From Desulfobulbaceae bacterium (GTDB lineage Bacteria; Desulfobacterota; Desulfobulbia; Desulfobulbales; SURF-16), in the NCBI GenBank assembly GCA_002868945.1, contig PKTX01000048.1:1-64000 (forward strand): a DNA stretch of 64,000 nucleotides. The letters run 5' to 3'. Below, one piece after another: positions 26,220 to 34,970 of this stretch. The notes beneath the pieces were generated by a model. The model made no database searches. It was given only the letters and a program-made list of their open reading frames with translations, and was not told where the DNA came from. Made by a program: the position numbers and the translations under genes. Every line of letters begins with the position of its first letter. Position 1 is the stretch's first letter.

Positions 26220-26600
26220 CTTGTGACAGGTGCGCGATGGGTGATTATGACACGCTATAACTGTTCGAAATGACAGGTGACCCTTTTACGGAGAAGTGGG
26301 GAGGGAAAAAGAATTCTTTGAACAGGAACTGCTGTGTGTTAGGTTGGCCAAGTGTGTCGAGGCAGGATGGGTCAATCCGTATTCCCGGAATTCTGACTGG
26401 TTTTTCCGGAAAAGCGGATTGGGGCCAGGCTGTGGGTTTTGGTTTTTGCTGTCTCGGTAAAAAAAATGACGTCGGGCTTCTGCGGGTTATGGAATGCCGC
26501 CATAACGCAGGGGAAAAGGAGTTTCCGGCAATGCCGTCAAAATTGCTATACTTACATCCGCCTTTGGGCTAGTCTTGCATTTCTGGTGTTTGTGTGGAGC
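26220..26600. other. Gene-free stretch upstream of the PEP-CTERM promoter
   Basis: About 380 bases with no supported gene; the short ORFs have no family features. Distal activator sites for the sigma-54 promoter could lie here but none is recognised. Confidence 0.35.
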
Positions 26601-26957
26601 CTGCTCAACCCCAGAGGTGAGAGGCAAGGCTCAAGGTCCAAGGTGCAAGAGTGAAGAGTGAGGTGAGAGGGGTGAGGTGGCGTCTTTGCGAGCAGCGCGA
26701 AGCAATCCAGGGAGGTTGTGCTGCCTCGGTGCCTCGCCATGCCTCCTGGACTGCCGCGTCCCTCCGGTCCTCGCAGTGACATGGGGATGCAAGGGGCAAG
26801 GGTGAGGCTTCCAGAAGGCGGAACGACTGTTTTTCAAGCTTTTCTACTGTTTTCTGAATTCTGATTTCTTATTTCTCGCAGTATCACACGCCCAAAACAC
26901 CCCATAACTCCCTCTAACTCCTTTTAACTTCTTTTAACTTCTAACTTCTTTAATCTC
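26600..26957. repeat. Repeat cluster ahead of the EPS locus
   Basis: Contains a reverse family B copy (about 26680-26780) flanked by CAAGG-type units, then a composite module shared with 21.9, 56.5, 59.9 and 61.3 kb (gaggcttccagaagg, ttttcaagctttt, ctgaattctgatttct, agtatcacacgcccaaaa) and an AACTCC/AACTTC tandem array (about 26901-26950). No gene is supported. Confidence 0.85.
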
Positions 26958-27112
26958 AAATTAGGGTATCTTGAATAATGAGATATTTTGTTCGAGTTTG
27001 AGAAGCATAGAAAATAAAACCCGCAGCATATCGAGCATATGTGAGGATTTTTATTTTCGTAGCGACGAAAAAATCGGGCAAAATAGCAATTATTCAAGAT
27101 GGCCATTAGTTA
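26957..27112. repeat. ~150-bp imperfect palindrome
   Basis: The two halves are complementary over most of their length: ATCTTGAATAAT (left, ~26968) with ATTATTCAAGAT (right, ~27089), TATTTTG with CAAAATA, GAAAATAAAA with TTTTATTTTC, centred on GCATATCGAGCATATG near 27028-27043. The track ORF starting at 26971 runs through it, so its first 50 residues are encoded by the palindrome and are probably not translated. A fragment of one arm recurs at 5632-5655. Confidence 0.8.
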
Positions 27113-27120
27113 TCTCAACT

Positions 27121-28254
27121 ATGCATAATACCATAATGGAAGAGCAACGGCGCAGCGCTGTTATCCGTGATTTTCAGCGGCAGGTCTTCTGCCTGTTTGG
27201 CCTGCCGGTGGACAACCTCGACCTGGCCGCCACCAAGGCCCTGCTGCGGGACAAGGCCGGAGAGCAGGGCGAGGCGGTTCTTTCCACTATTAATGTCAAT
27301 TGGGTGGTGCAGTCCCGGCGTGATCCTGCCTTTCGGGCCGCCATTCTCAACAGCGAGATGGTCACCCTGGACGGCAGGCCGCTGGTGTGGTTGGCTCGCT
27401 TGCTGGGCTATCCCATGAAAGAGGTGGTGGCAGGCTCAACCCTGATCCAGGAACTTAATGACGATACGGTGGCTGAGGCGCCGCTGGGCATATTTTTCTT
27501 TGGCGGTGATGATCAGGCCGGGCGTCTGGCCGTGGAACAGGTAAACAGGAGCGGGGGCGGGCTGCGGGCACTGGGCGCCCTGAACCCCGGTTTCGGCAGC
27601 ATCGACGAGATGAGCAGCCCTGCAATCATCAAGCGGATAAATGAGGCCAGGCCTGATATCCTGCTGGTGGCCCTGGGCGCCCAAAAAGGCGTGGCCTGGA
27701 TCGAGCACAATCGTCATGTCCTGCAGGCCAAAGTCATCAGTCATCTTGGCGCCACTGTCAACTTTCTGGCCGGCACAGTACGCCGGGCGCCGCGCATATT
27801 TCGCAACATGGGCCTGGAATGGGCCTGGCGCATTTTTCAGGAACCGAAACTCTTCAAGCGGTATGGCGGGGATGGCTTGCTGCTGTTACGGATGTTGCTC
27901 AGTCGCCTGCCGCTGTGGCTGCGGTATCGCTCCTGGCAGAAGCAGTATGGTGGGCAGCAGCAAACCGGCAACAGCACCTGGCAGGACGACGCACAGGGCC
28001 TCACCCTGCTTTTGGGGCCTGTGCTGCGGGCCGAGCACGACCAGTCGCTGCGCGATCTCCTGTGCCGGGCTGCCCTGGCCCAACAGGACCTGAGCCTTGA
28101 TTTTCAGGCCACACGATTTATGGATGGTGCCTTTCTGGGGCTGCTGCTGCTGCTGCAGAAGCACCAGCAGAGGAATGGCAAAAAGCTGACCTTTTGCCAT
28201 ACCAGGGGCAGGGTGGCGCAGATCTTCCATCTCTTCGGGATGCCTCGCACATGA
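27121..28254 (+). CDS. WecG/TagA/CpsF glycosyltransferase fused to a STAS-like domain
   Basis: 377 aa from the ATG at 27121 (27136 is equally possible; the track start at 26971 lies inside a palindrome). Residues ~15-240 are a GT26-type transferase: the VLSTINVNWVVQSRRD region, DGRPLVWLARLLG, and VALGAQKGVAWIEHN. Members move a sugar such as N-acetylmannosamine(uronic acid) onto a polyprenyl-linked acceptor. The last ~110 residues, after a Gln-rich linker, look like a STAS domain (GLTLLLGPVLRAEHDQSLRDL ... FMDGAFLGLLLLLQKHQQ). First gene of the EPS cluster, coupled to the next by an ATGA overlap. No ribosome site is evident. Confidence 0.85.
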   Translation: MHNTIMEEQRRSAVIRDFQRQVFCLFGLPVDNLDLAATKALLRDKAGEQGEAVLSTINVNWVVQSRRDPAFRAAILNSEMVTLDGRPLVWLARLLGYPMKEVVAGSTLIQELNDDTVAEAPLGIFFFGGDDQAGRLAVEQVNRSGGGLRALGALNPGFGSIDEMSSPAIIKRINEARPDILLVALGAQKGVAWIEHNRHVLQAKVISHLGATVNFLAGTVRRAPRIFRNMGLEWAWRIFQEPKLFKRYGGDGLLLLRMLLSRLPLWLRYRSWQKQYGGQQQTGNSTWQDDAQGLTLLLGPVLRAEHDQSLRDLLCRAALAQQDLSLDFQATRFMDGAFLGLLLLLQKHQQRNGKKLTFCHTRGRVAQIFHLFGMPRT

Positions 28255-29756
28255 CCCCCCTGGTCCCTGTCATGCTCTTTGGTTGGGTGCCATTCACCAT
28301 CCTGCTCTTTATGCGCCTGCCGGCCCATCGGGCAGTATTGGTAGCTGTGATCGGCGGCTGGCTTTTCTTGCCCACTGTCGGTTATAACTGGCAGGGCATA
28401 CCACCCTATAACAAGTATGTGGCCATTTCCCTGGGGCTGATGCTGGGCGGTTGGCTGTCCGGCCAGCGTTTTAAGGCGGATTTTAAGTGGAAGCTGTGCG
28501 ATCTGCCCATGCTGCTCTGGTGCCTGTCGCCCATACCAACCGCACTCACCAACCACCTTGGTCTCTATGACGGCGTCTCCGGCTTGTATGACCAGGTGAT
28601 GACCTGGGGCATCCCCTACCTGGCCGGCCGTATTTATTTCAAGGAGCAGGAGACGATTCGCGATTTATGCCAGGGGATCGTGGCTGGAGGTATGGTTTAT
28701 GCATTATTATGCCTCTATGAAATCAGGATGAGTCCCAGGCTCAACGTTAATTTTTACGGGTTTTTCCCACATGAGTGGCGTCAGCATTATCGCTATGGCG
28801 GTTGGCGTCCCATTGTCTTCATGCAACACGGCTTAATGGTGGCGGTGTGGATGGCAGCCACAGCCACCACTGCCTTCTGGCTGTGGCGCAGCCGCCTTGT
28901 GACAAAGGTCAAGGGCATTGCCATGGGGCCGGCGGCCATACTCCTGATGGTAACGGCCCTGTTGTGCAAGTCTGCCAGTGGCTGGGTTGTCCTGCTCCTT
29001 GGCTGTACTGGCTACTCTGCCTATCGCAGGTCTGCTAAAAACCTCTTTTTTATCATGCTGCTCTTGCTGATCCCGGCTTATATTGGTGTGCGCAGTATCG
29101 GTCTGGTGCCCATGGATGAAGTGGTGGGGCTAGTTGCTGAAGTGTTTGACGAAGAACGTACCGGTTCACTGGCTGTACGGCTCCTGCAGGAGGACCTGTT
29201 TGCTGCCAGGGCCTTGGAGCAACCCGTATTTGGTTGGGGAGGCTACTCCAGGGGTTGGCCGGTGGATCCTGATACAGGTAAAAAAACGATAAAAATGGTG
29301 GATTCCCTCTGGATAATAGTTTTCAGTTCTAAAGGTTTTTTTGGTATAACAACCCTTGTTGCCGGCATGCTCATCGGTCCCTGGCAAGTGTTGCGCTCCA
29401 CCGGCCGACAGTACGGCAGGGTTAGAGAAGAGGGCCTGACCCTCCAGGTTGTCTTGCTGAGTTTCATTGTCATTCTCTTTATGATCGACACCCTGGTCAA
29501 TGCCATGGTCAATCCCATTTACATCATGATCTCAGGCGCGCTTGTCAGCTGGGGTCTGACCGCCAGGCAGCAGGGGGAGAACGATTCAGCCTCTCTACCG
29601 GCAAGATCGTCTCAGGCCCGAAAATCCGGTATACTGGTTACTTCAAAAACCCCTTTTTCATTCGAAGGGAAAAGGCAGGAAAGAACCTGCGTCCACAACC
29701 CCTTCTCCCTTGAGGGAGAAGGTCGGGATGAGGGTGCAAAGAGCGTAAGTCCATGA
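28251..29756 (+). CDS. O-antigen ligase/Wzy-like polymerase
   Basis: 501 aa from the ATG at 28251, which overlaps the preceding stop (ATGA); the track start 19 codons upstream is inside the previous gene. About ten to twelve hydrophobic segments with a large extracytoplasmic loop (~160-200), and a central FGWGGYSRGWPV motif (~340) typical of the O-antigen ligase/polymerase family. It would polymerise EPS repeat units at the periplasmic face. The last ~35 residues (PFSFEGK...PFSLEGEGRDEGAK) are encoded by a dispersed family C repeat, so the C-terminus has probably been replaced or extended by repeat insertion. Confidence 0.82.
   Translation: MTPLVPVMLFGWVPFTILLFMRLPAHRAVLVAVIGGWLFLPTVGYNWQGIPPYNKYVAISLGLMLGGWLSGQRFKADFKWKLCDLPMLLWCLSPIPTALTNHLGLYDGVSGLYDQVMTWGIPYLAGRIYFKEQETIRDLCQGIVAGGMVYALLCLYEIRMSPRLNVNFYGFFPHEWRQHYRYGGWRPIVFMQHGLMVAVWMAATATTAFWLWRSRLVTKVKGIAMGPAAILLMVTALLCKSASGWVVLLLGCTGYSAYRRSAKNLFFIMLLLLIPAYIGVRSIGLVPMDEVVGLVAEVFDEERTGSLAVRLLQEDLFAARALEQPVFGWGGYSRGWPVDPDTGKKTIKMVDSLWIIVFSSKGFFGITTLVAGMLIGPWQVLRSTGRQYGRVREEGLTLQVVLLSFIVILFMIDTLVNAMVNPIYIMISGALVSWGLTARQQGENDSASLPARSSQARKSGILVTSKTPFSFEGKRQERTCVHNPFSLEGEGRDEGAKSVSP
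29696..29738 (+). repeat. Family C palindromic repeat within a coding 3' end
   Basis: cttctcccttgagggagaag followed by gtcgggatgagggtg, as at ~21850 (reverse), ~56580 and ~59995. Here it is in frame with the Wzy-like gene and supplies its C-terminal residues. Confidence 0.85.
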
Positions 29757-29870
29757 CAGTGATTCACCAGTGCACAGTTTGCCGCACGCGGTACAGCAAA
29801 AGCACACATCGGCTACATGGGCCGGCCCCATCGCCGCAAGATACCCATAAGATAACCCGGGAGGTTTCAA

Positions 29871-31613
29871 GTGAAAATCTATAAGCTGATGGCTATCGCC
29901 TTCGTTCTTATGGCACTGCTCTGTAACTGCAGTAATGATTCAGACCGCGCTGTGAGTCCGGCACAAGCTGCTGATCCCACTGATCCTGCTGCGCCGGATC
30001 CCGGCGTCCACAGTTTTACCGGCCTGCCCCTGACAGAGGATGGTTGGACTGATTTTGCCGCCCTGATCCAAGGGGACGCGGCAGCCGCAGTCCAGGCAAG
30101 CTATGATGATGCCCGGGTGGTTTTTGTGTCAAGCTCAGAGGGTGATGACAGCACTGGCCAGATCTATAGCACCTTAAATATAACGTTTGATGAAAACGGC
30201 ATGTTCCAGCCGCAAGGCCCGGTCAATGCCTTTGCAACCCTGGCAGAAGCATACGAGCAGCTGCGTGATGGCTATCCCGATATTCTTCTTCTGAAACGTG
30301 GGGATGTGTGGGATGAATCATTTGACTCCTGGGATAAATCTGGTCGTGCAAAGGCAGAAAGGATGATATTGGGTGCCTATGGCCTGTCGCATTTAGATAT
30401 GCCTGAAATTATGATGTTCAGGTCATCAGAAACGGTCTCTTTTAGCCACAATATTGTTACGAGTATTAAGATTGCATCGCTGAGTCCTTGGGTGAACGCC
30501 TTTTCAAGGCGAGTTGGAGGGGAAAATTTTTTAGTTGAGGATTGTCTTGTTACCAAGGGGGCTAACACTGGCATAATTATTACGGGTGGGAGTAGTGGCG
30601 ACATTGTGAAAAATGTTGTTGTTCGCCGAAGTGTAGTCGCAGAACGATATCCAACCGACAATACCGGACATACGCAAGGGCTTTTTGCGGCAGGTGCGGA
30701 TGGATTTTTGGTGGAAGAATGTATATTTGACCATAATGGCTGGACTGATAATCCTGAGGAGGGGAATCCAGCGACAATACATAACCATAATACCTATTTT
30801 GACATCAGCGTCTCCAATGCTGTGATGCGTTACAATATTTCGGCCCGTGCATCCAGTAAGGGCTATCAACCAGGCGGAGGTGGCTTGATTGTGGCTAATC
30901 TTTCGCTCATGGACCCAATAGGAATTGAGTCCTCAAGAGTTGAACCGAGTGCCCCTGATGGTTTTGACAGTATCATAAAAAACAATGTCCTTCTGGAAGG
31001 ATGGGATTCAAAAACAAGTAGCGTGACCAGATGGGGAATACGTTTCAATAATGTCTCCAGCTCTTTGGTGGAGGGCAATATTATTGGTTCAGTCACTTCC
31101 GGTGGTGGCGTACAGGCAATGTACTTCGATGTTGTAACAAAGAATGAGGTGAGGTTGGATCTACGCAATATTACTTTGCAGGATAATATTGTGCATAACT
31201 GGCCCATTGTACGGCTGGAAGGAGAGGGAATCGAAAATGCCAAAATTATGGATAATCGAATCCATAATGAAAACTCTGAATATCTTATTCTCTGGGATGC
31301 CACAGTCGCGCCCGAGATTACTTCCTCGGGCAACTCTTTTTATTCTGGAGTAATTGACACCGACGAATGGCTTACTAATTACCAGGCAGGAGTAGGGGAT
31401 ACGACGTCTGTTGTCTCTCAAACAAATCCAACAGGCGGGTATCTGGTTACAGATTATCTGGCCTCCATCGGAGAAACAGCCACTCTTGACGCTTTCTTTG
31501 CCAGGATTCAGCAACAGCGAAGGGGCCATTGGGATGAACGCTATACAGCTGTGCCTGTGATTAACTTTGTGAGAGAGAAGTTTGGCAAAGAGCAAATTGC
31601 TAAAATATACTAG
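29871..31613 (+). CDS. Lipoprotein with predicted right-handed beta-helix
   Basis: 580 aa. The GTG start has a good GGGAGG site six bases upstream. A signal peptide ends in a lipobox (ALLCNC). After an Asp/Pro/Ala-rich linker, residues ~170-470 show repeated short strands with N-N-V, G-N-I-I and D-N-I-V turns (e.g. NNVSSSLVEGNIIGS, LQDNIVHNW), the pattern of pectate-lyase-like parallel beta-helices. Proteins of this shape in EPS clusters often act as polysaccharide lyases, epimerases or depolymerases. No catalytic set could be identified, so the activity is open. The second half is more AT-rich than upstream genes. Confidence 0.75.
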   Translation: MKIYKLMAIAFVLMALLCNCSNDSDRAVSPAQAADPTDPAAPDPGVHSFTGLPLTEDGWTDFAALIQGDAAAAVQASYDDARVVFVSSSEGDDSTGQIYSTLNITFDENGMFQPQGPVNAFATLAEAYEQLRDGYPDILLLKRGDVWDESFDSWDKSGRAKAERMILGAYGLSHLDMPEIMMFRSSETVSFSHNIVTSIKIASLSPWVNAFSRRVGGENFLVEDCLVTKGANTGIIITGGSSGDIVKNVVVRRSVVAERYPTDNTGHTQGLFAAGADGFLVEECIFDHNGWTDNPEEGNPATIHNHNTYFDISVSNAVMRYNISARASSKGYQPGGGGLIVANLSLMDPIGIESSRVEPSAPDGFDSIIKNNVLLEGWDSKTSSVTRWGIRFNNVSSSLVEGNIIGSVTSGGGVQAMYFDVVTKNEVRLDLRNITLQDNIVHNWPIVRLEGEGIENAKIMDNRIHNENSEYLILWDATVAPEITSSGNSFYSGVIDTDEWLTNYQAGVGDTTSVVSQTNPTGGYLVTDYLASIGETATLDAFFARIQQQRRGHWDERYTAVPVINFVREKFGKEQIAKIY

Positions 31614-31733
31614 TACTATGTGCTCGGCCCTGAAAAACGAATAAGTTCCTGAAAATTCGTTATCAAGTGACAAAGAAAACTCGCTAAAATTGCAGAAGTA
31701 TAACACTGCAATCTTCATTTTCTGGTGATTTGC
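31614..31733. other. AT-rich spacer
   Basis: No gene, promoter or terminator is evident; it precedes a transposase remnant. Confidence 0.35.
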
Positions 31734-31889
31734 ATGCGACCTGTGAGCAAGAAAGCGGACCAGCAGCGTGACCTGTTTCGGGAGAGGCTGGATAACATTT
31801 TGGACACCCGGCATGAGTTGTGTCGCCTGGCTGGGTTGATCAATTGGGAGTACTTCGAAGAGGCCTTTGGCAACTGGATACCGAGATGA
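31734..31889 (+). pseudogene. Remnant of an IS5-type transposase N-terminus
   Basis: A 51-codon reading frame too short for the track. It reads MRPVSKKADQQRDLF, then LDNILDTRHELCRLAGLINW and EYFEEAFGNW before a stop. The pattern 'RHELxxLAxLIDWxxFEEAFG' is the usual N-terminus of IS5/IS1182-like transposases of 400-500 aa. The remainder of the transposase is missing, so this is a relic. It lies at the left edge of the dideoxyhexosamine genes and points to past insertion. Confidence 0.65.
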
Positions 31890-32010
31890 TACGTAAGTAT
31901 GTAAAATACCAGGAAGCGCAATAGCGGAAGCAGGAGCCACAGCAACCGAACTTGTTTTAATCTCAAAGTTGGGGATAGCGACCCCCGCCCCCCTCTGGCG
32001 GCTGATATTT

Positions 32011-32487
32011 ATGTCTTATACAATTCATCCACTTGCAGACGTATCGTGTAATAACATTGGAACAGGTACGCGAATTTGGCAGTTTGTAGTCGTATTGCCT
32101 GAGGCGAAAATAGGTATGAATTGTAATATCTGTTCTCATTGCTTCATTGAAAATGATGTAATAATTGGCGATCGTGTAACTATAAAATCAGGTGTGCAGT
32201 TGTGGGATGGCCTTAGGGTTGGCAATGATGTTTTCATCGGTCCAAATGCTACTTTTACTAATGATCGCTACCCTCGGAGCGGTAACCGTCACTTTCCAAA
32301 GTTGGCAACAATCATAGAATCAGAAGCATCAATTGGAGCCGGGGTTGTTGTCTTGCCGGGTATTCGTATTGGCACTGGGGCCATGGTTGCTGCCGGGGCA
32401 GTGGTAACTAAGGATGTTCCAGCGGGGATGGTGGTAAAAGGAAACCCCGCAAGATGTTGTCTTGAGGTTAAAAATGTCGTTGGCTGA
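32011..32487 (+). CDS. Left-handed beta-helix N-acetyltransferase (FdtC/QdtC-like)
   Basis: 158 aa from the ATG at 32011; the track begins 14 codons earlier at a TTG with no support. Hexapeptide repeats run through residues ~30-150 ([74 protein letters not shown]). The TNDRYPR segment is characteristic of the WbbJ/FdtC branch that acetylates 3-amino-3,6-dideoxyhexoses bound to dTDP. The two following genes encode the isomerase and aminotransferase of the same pathway, which makes that role likely. Confidence 0.85.
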   Translation: MSYTIHPLADVSCNNIGTGTRIWQFVVVLPEAKIGMNCNICSHCFIENDVIIGDRVTIKSGVQLWDGLRVGNDVFIGPNATFTNDRYPRSGNRHFPKLATIIESEASIGAGVVVLPGIRIGTGAMVAAGAVVTKDVPAGMVVKGNPARCCLEVKNVVG

Positions 32488-32884
32488 TTGCAAACTAATT
32501 GATCTTCCCAAGATTGCTGATCCTAGAGGGAACCTTACTTTTATCGAGGGATTGCAGCATGTCCCTTTCAGTATTCATCGAGTTTATTATCTATATGATG
32601 TCCCTGGTGGTGGCGAACGTGGTGGGCATGCTCATAAGGCCTTACAGCAACTCATTATTGCTATGTCGGGGAGCTTTGATATAGTCTTAGATGACGGAAG
32701 AGAAAAGAAAAGATTCCACCTCAATCGTTCCTATAATGGACTATATGTTTGTCCGATGATTTGGCGTGAGCTGGACAATTTTTCATCGGGGTCAGTTTGT
32801 ATGGTGCTTGCGTCAAATCGCTACAGCGAGGACGATTATTACCGTGACTACAATGAATTTCTGCTTGCGCGGAGGAAGGTTTGA
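32474..32884 (+). CDS. dTDP-6-deoxyhexose 3,4-ketoisomerase (FdtA/QdtA family)
   Basis: 136 aa from the ATG at 32474 (GAGG six bases upstream); the track starts four codons earlier at a TTG. A cupin fold with the family hallmark [14 protein letters not shown] (residues ~48-61; two His) and a C-terminal [20 protein letters not shown]. Enzymes of this group convert dTDP-4-keto-6-deoxyglucose to the 3-keto isomer for dTDP-Fuc3NAc or dTDP-Qui3NAc. It overlaps the acetyltransferase gene by 14 bases and the aminotransferase by four. Confidence 0.92.
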   Translation: MSLADCKLIDLPKIADPRGNLTFIEGLQHVPFSIHRVYYLYDVPGGGERGGHAHKALQQLIIAMSGSFDIVLDDGREKKRFHLNRSYNGLYVCPMIWRELDNFSSGSVCMVLASNRYSEDDYYRDYNEFLLARRKV

Positions 32885-33993
32885 ATGTTCCTTTTTTAGA
32901 TCTTCGGGCCGCATATCTTGAACTTAAAATCGAGATTGATGCCGCGGTAGCCAAAGTGCTTGACAGTGGCTGGTATATTCTAGGTCAAGAGGTTGAAGCT
33001 TTCGAGGATGAATTTGCCTCTTTTTGTGAAGCCGGATTTGCGGTAGGCGTCGCCAACGGACTTGATGCGATTTATTTGGCATTAATGGCAATGAATGTAG
33101 GCCTAGGAGATGAAGTAATAGTTCCGTCAAACACCTACATTGCAACGTGGCTGGCCGTCAGTCAATGCGGCGCCACTCCAGTCCCCGTTGAGCCACTGCC
33201 TGCTACCTTCAACTTGGATCCTGGGCGTATTGCGGCGGCGATTACTGTCCGGACTAAAGTGATTGTGCCGGTTCACTTATATGGCCAACCGGCAGATCTG
33301 GACCCCGTTATTGCCATTGCCCGCAATCATGGACTGCGTGTCCTGGAGGATGGTGCACAAGCCCACGGAGCTTTTTACAAGGGTAAAAGAATTGGGCGCC
33401 ATGGTGACGCTGTTGCTTGGAGTTTTTATCCAGGAAAGAATCTTGGCGCATTTGGGGATGGTGGGGCTGTTACAACTGATAACCCAGAAATTGCTGACCG
33501 TATCAAGGTGTTGCGCAATTATGGTTCTCGGAAAAAATATGAGAATGAGGTTAAAGGACTCAATAGTCGATTAGATCCAATTCAGGCAGCAATTTTGCGG
33601 GTAAAGTTAAAGCACTTGGACAGGTGGAATCAGCACAGAGCTTTGGTCGCAGAGCAATATCTAAAGGCTTTTTCAGGCCATGATCTGGTCTTGCCCAATG
33701 TGCCAATCTGGGCTACCCCTGTGTGGCATCTGTTTGTAGTGCGCCACAAGGAAAGGGATATCCTGCGCAATCAACTAGAGCAAGCCGGGGTGGAGACCTT
33801 GATACACTATCCAATTCCACCACACAGCCAACGAGCTTATGCCGAAATGTGTTTTTTAGCAAACGATTTCCCCATTGCCACAAAAATGGCAAAAGAGGTG
33901 CTGAGCTTGCCGATTGGTCCACAGCAAACAATAGAACAGGTGCGGCATGTGGTAGATTCCATCTCGCATTTCTTAAATAGAGGCCTTTCGTGA
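32881..33993 (+). CDS. DegT/DnrJ/EryC1 sugar aminotransferase (FdtB/QdtB-like)
   Basis: 370 aa. The start is a TTG sharing a TTGA overlap with the preceding stop; there is no in-frame ATG nearby. PLP-binding Lys186 lies in [24 protein letters not shown] (~158-166) provides the cofactor-contacting Asp. It should transaminate the 3-keto sugar made by the previous enzyme to a dTDP-3-amino-3,6-dideoxyhexose. Together with the isomerase and acetyltransferase it forms a complete dTDP-Fuc3NAc/Qui3NAc branch; the rmlA/rmlB genes that supply the precursor are outside the window. Confidence 0.92.
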   Translation: MNVPFLDLRAAYLELKIEIDAAVAKVLDSGWYILGQEVEAFEDEFASFCEAGFAVGVANGLDAIYLALMAMNVGLGDEVIVPSNTYIATWLAVSQCGATPVPVEPLPATFNLDPGRIAAAITVRTKVIVPVHLYGQPADLDPVIAIARNHGLRVLEDGAQAHGAFYKGKRIGRHGDAVAWSFYPGKNLGAFGDGGAVTTDNPEIADRIKVLRNYGSRKKYENEVKGLNSRLDPIQAAILRVKLKHLDRWNQHRALVAEQYLKAFSGHDLVLPNVPIWATPVWHLFVVRHKERDILRNQLEQAGVETLIHYPIPPHSQRAYAEMCFLANDFPIATKMAKEVLSLPIGPQQTIEQVRHVVDSISHFLNRGLS

Positions 33994-34886
33994 GCCGTGT
34001 TATAGTCCATATTGGGCTTCCCAAGACAGCGACAACATCGCTCCAGCAGGATTTGTTCCCTCGTCTTGTTGATGAGAGTCTGCTGTATCTCGGCGTCAAG
34101 CAGCCACGAACATCTCATGAGCAGTGCCAAATGTTCACGAATTTTTACCAGGCAGTTATAGGTACCGGCGGGGGAGGCGTAAGGCAAAGAATAGGCGAAC
34201 AGCTAGCCGCTGGGCGTTCAGTTCTAGTATCGGAAGAGCTGCTGACAGTCTCTCAAAAGGGCCTAAGCTGGCGCGAAAAGCTGAAGAGCTTGTCCACACT
34301 CTTGGGTGATTTCGAATACAAGATTTTGGTAACAGTGCGGGAGCCAGTAACTGCATTGTTTTCTTTTTATGTGGAGTTGTATCCATGGTTTTCAAAACAG
34401 GGTAGCTTTGTTAACTGCGCCCTAAATGATGACTATATGCGAATTTATCATTATGGTGAACTTACAGACACACTAGTGAAGATTTTTGGTAAGGAAAAGA
34501 TTCTGGTGTGTCGGTTCGAGGATATCGTAGCAGGAAACATTGCAGCCCTTGTAAAGATGATTAATCCTAGGTTTTCAAGCTGCAATACGCTTACATTGGG
34601 TAGGCAGAACTCGCGATTATCTGAAGGCAACCGCATAATTACGCATCATAATTTTAGTTTAGTCGATCTGGTCCGGTATCCATACAGAAAGTTTGGGTTA
34701 GATAAGCTGGGGTTCGTGGCATTATTGAAAAACGCCGCCGAGCCGGTCACAAAAATGCTTCGCCGCGCCTCAATAGCGCATGTATCTGTGCCGCGGCCGA
34801 CGAGTGATGATATGGAGCTGATTCGAGATCGGCTGCGGCCAGAGAACCTAATAATGAAACGGGAGTTTCAGGTTGGCTATGACTGA
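33990..34886 (+). CDS. Sulfotransferase-like protein
   Basis: 298 aa; GTG start overlapping the preceding stop (GTGA). The N-terminal [14 protein letters not shown] (residues ~5-18) is a 5'-phosphosulfate-binding loop as in PAPS-dependent sulfotransferases, and [16 protein letters not shown] (~112-127) matches the 3'-phosphate-binding region. It probably adds sulfate to an EPS sugar. Base composition is AT-rich relative to the 36-54 kb genes, like its neighbours 30-36 kb. Confidence 0.78.
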   Translation: MSRVIVHIGLPKTATTSLQQDLFPRLVDESLLYLGVKQPRTSHEQCQMFTNFYQAVIGTGGGGVRQRIGEQLAAGRSVLVSEELLTVSQKGLSWREKLKSLSTLLGDFEYKILVTVREPVTALFSFYVELYPWFSKQGSFVNCALNDDYMRIYHYGELTDTLVKIFGKEKILVCRFEDIVAGNIAALVKMINPRFSSCNTLTLGRQNSRLSEGNRIITHHNFSLVDLVRYPYRKFGLDKLGFVALLKNAAEPVTKMLRRASIAHVSVPRPTSDDMELIRDRLRPENLIMKREFQVGYD

Positions 34887-34970
34887 TACTTCAAACTTTA
34901 CCATCCTCGATATTGTCGCATCTTGTCGGGGTGAATACCGAGATTGATTCAGCTGTAGTGGAGCATATAC

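Noticed and set aside
26971-27120. N-terminal 50 codons of the track ORF for the WecG-STAS protein
   Set aside because: Encoded entirely by the ~150-bp palindrome and not like the family; the ATGs at 27121/27136 fit the domain start better.
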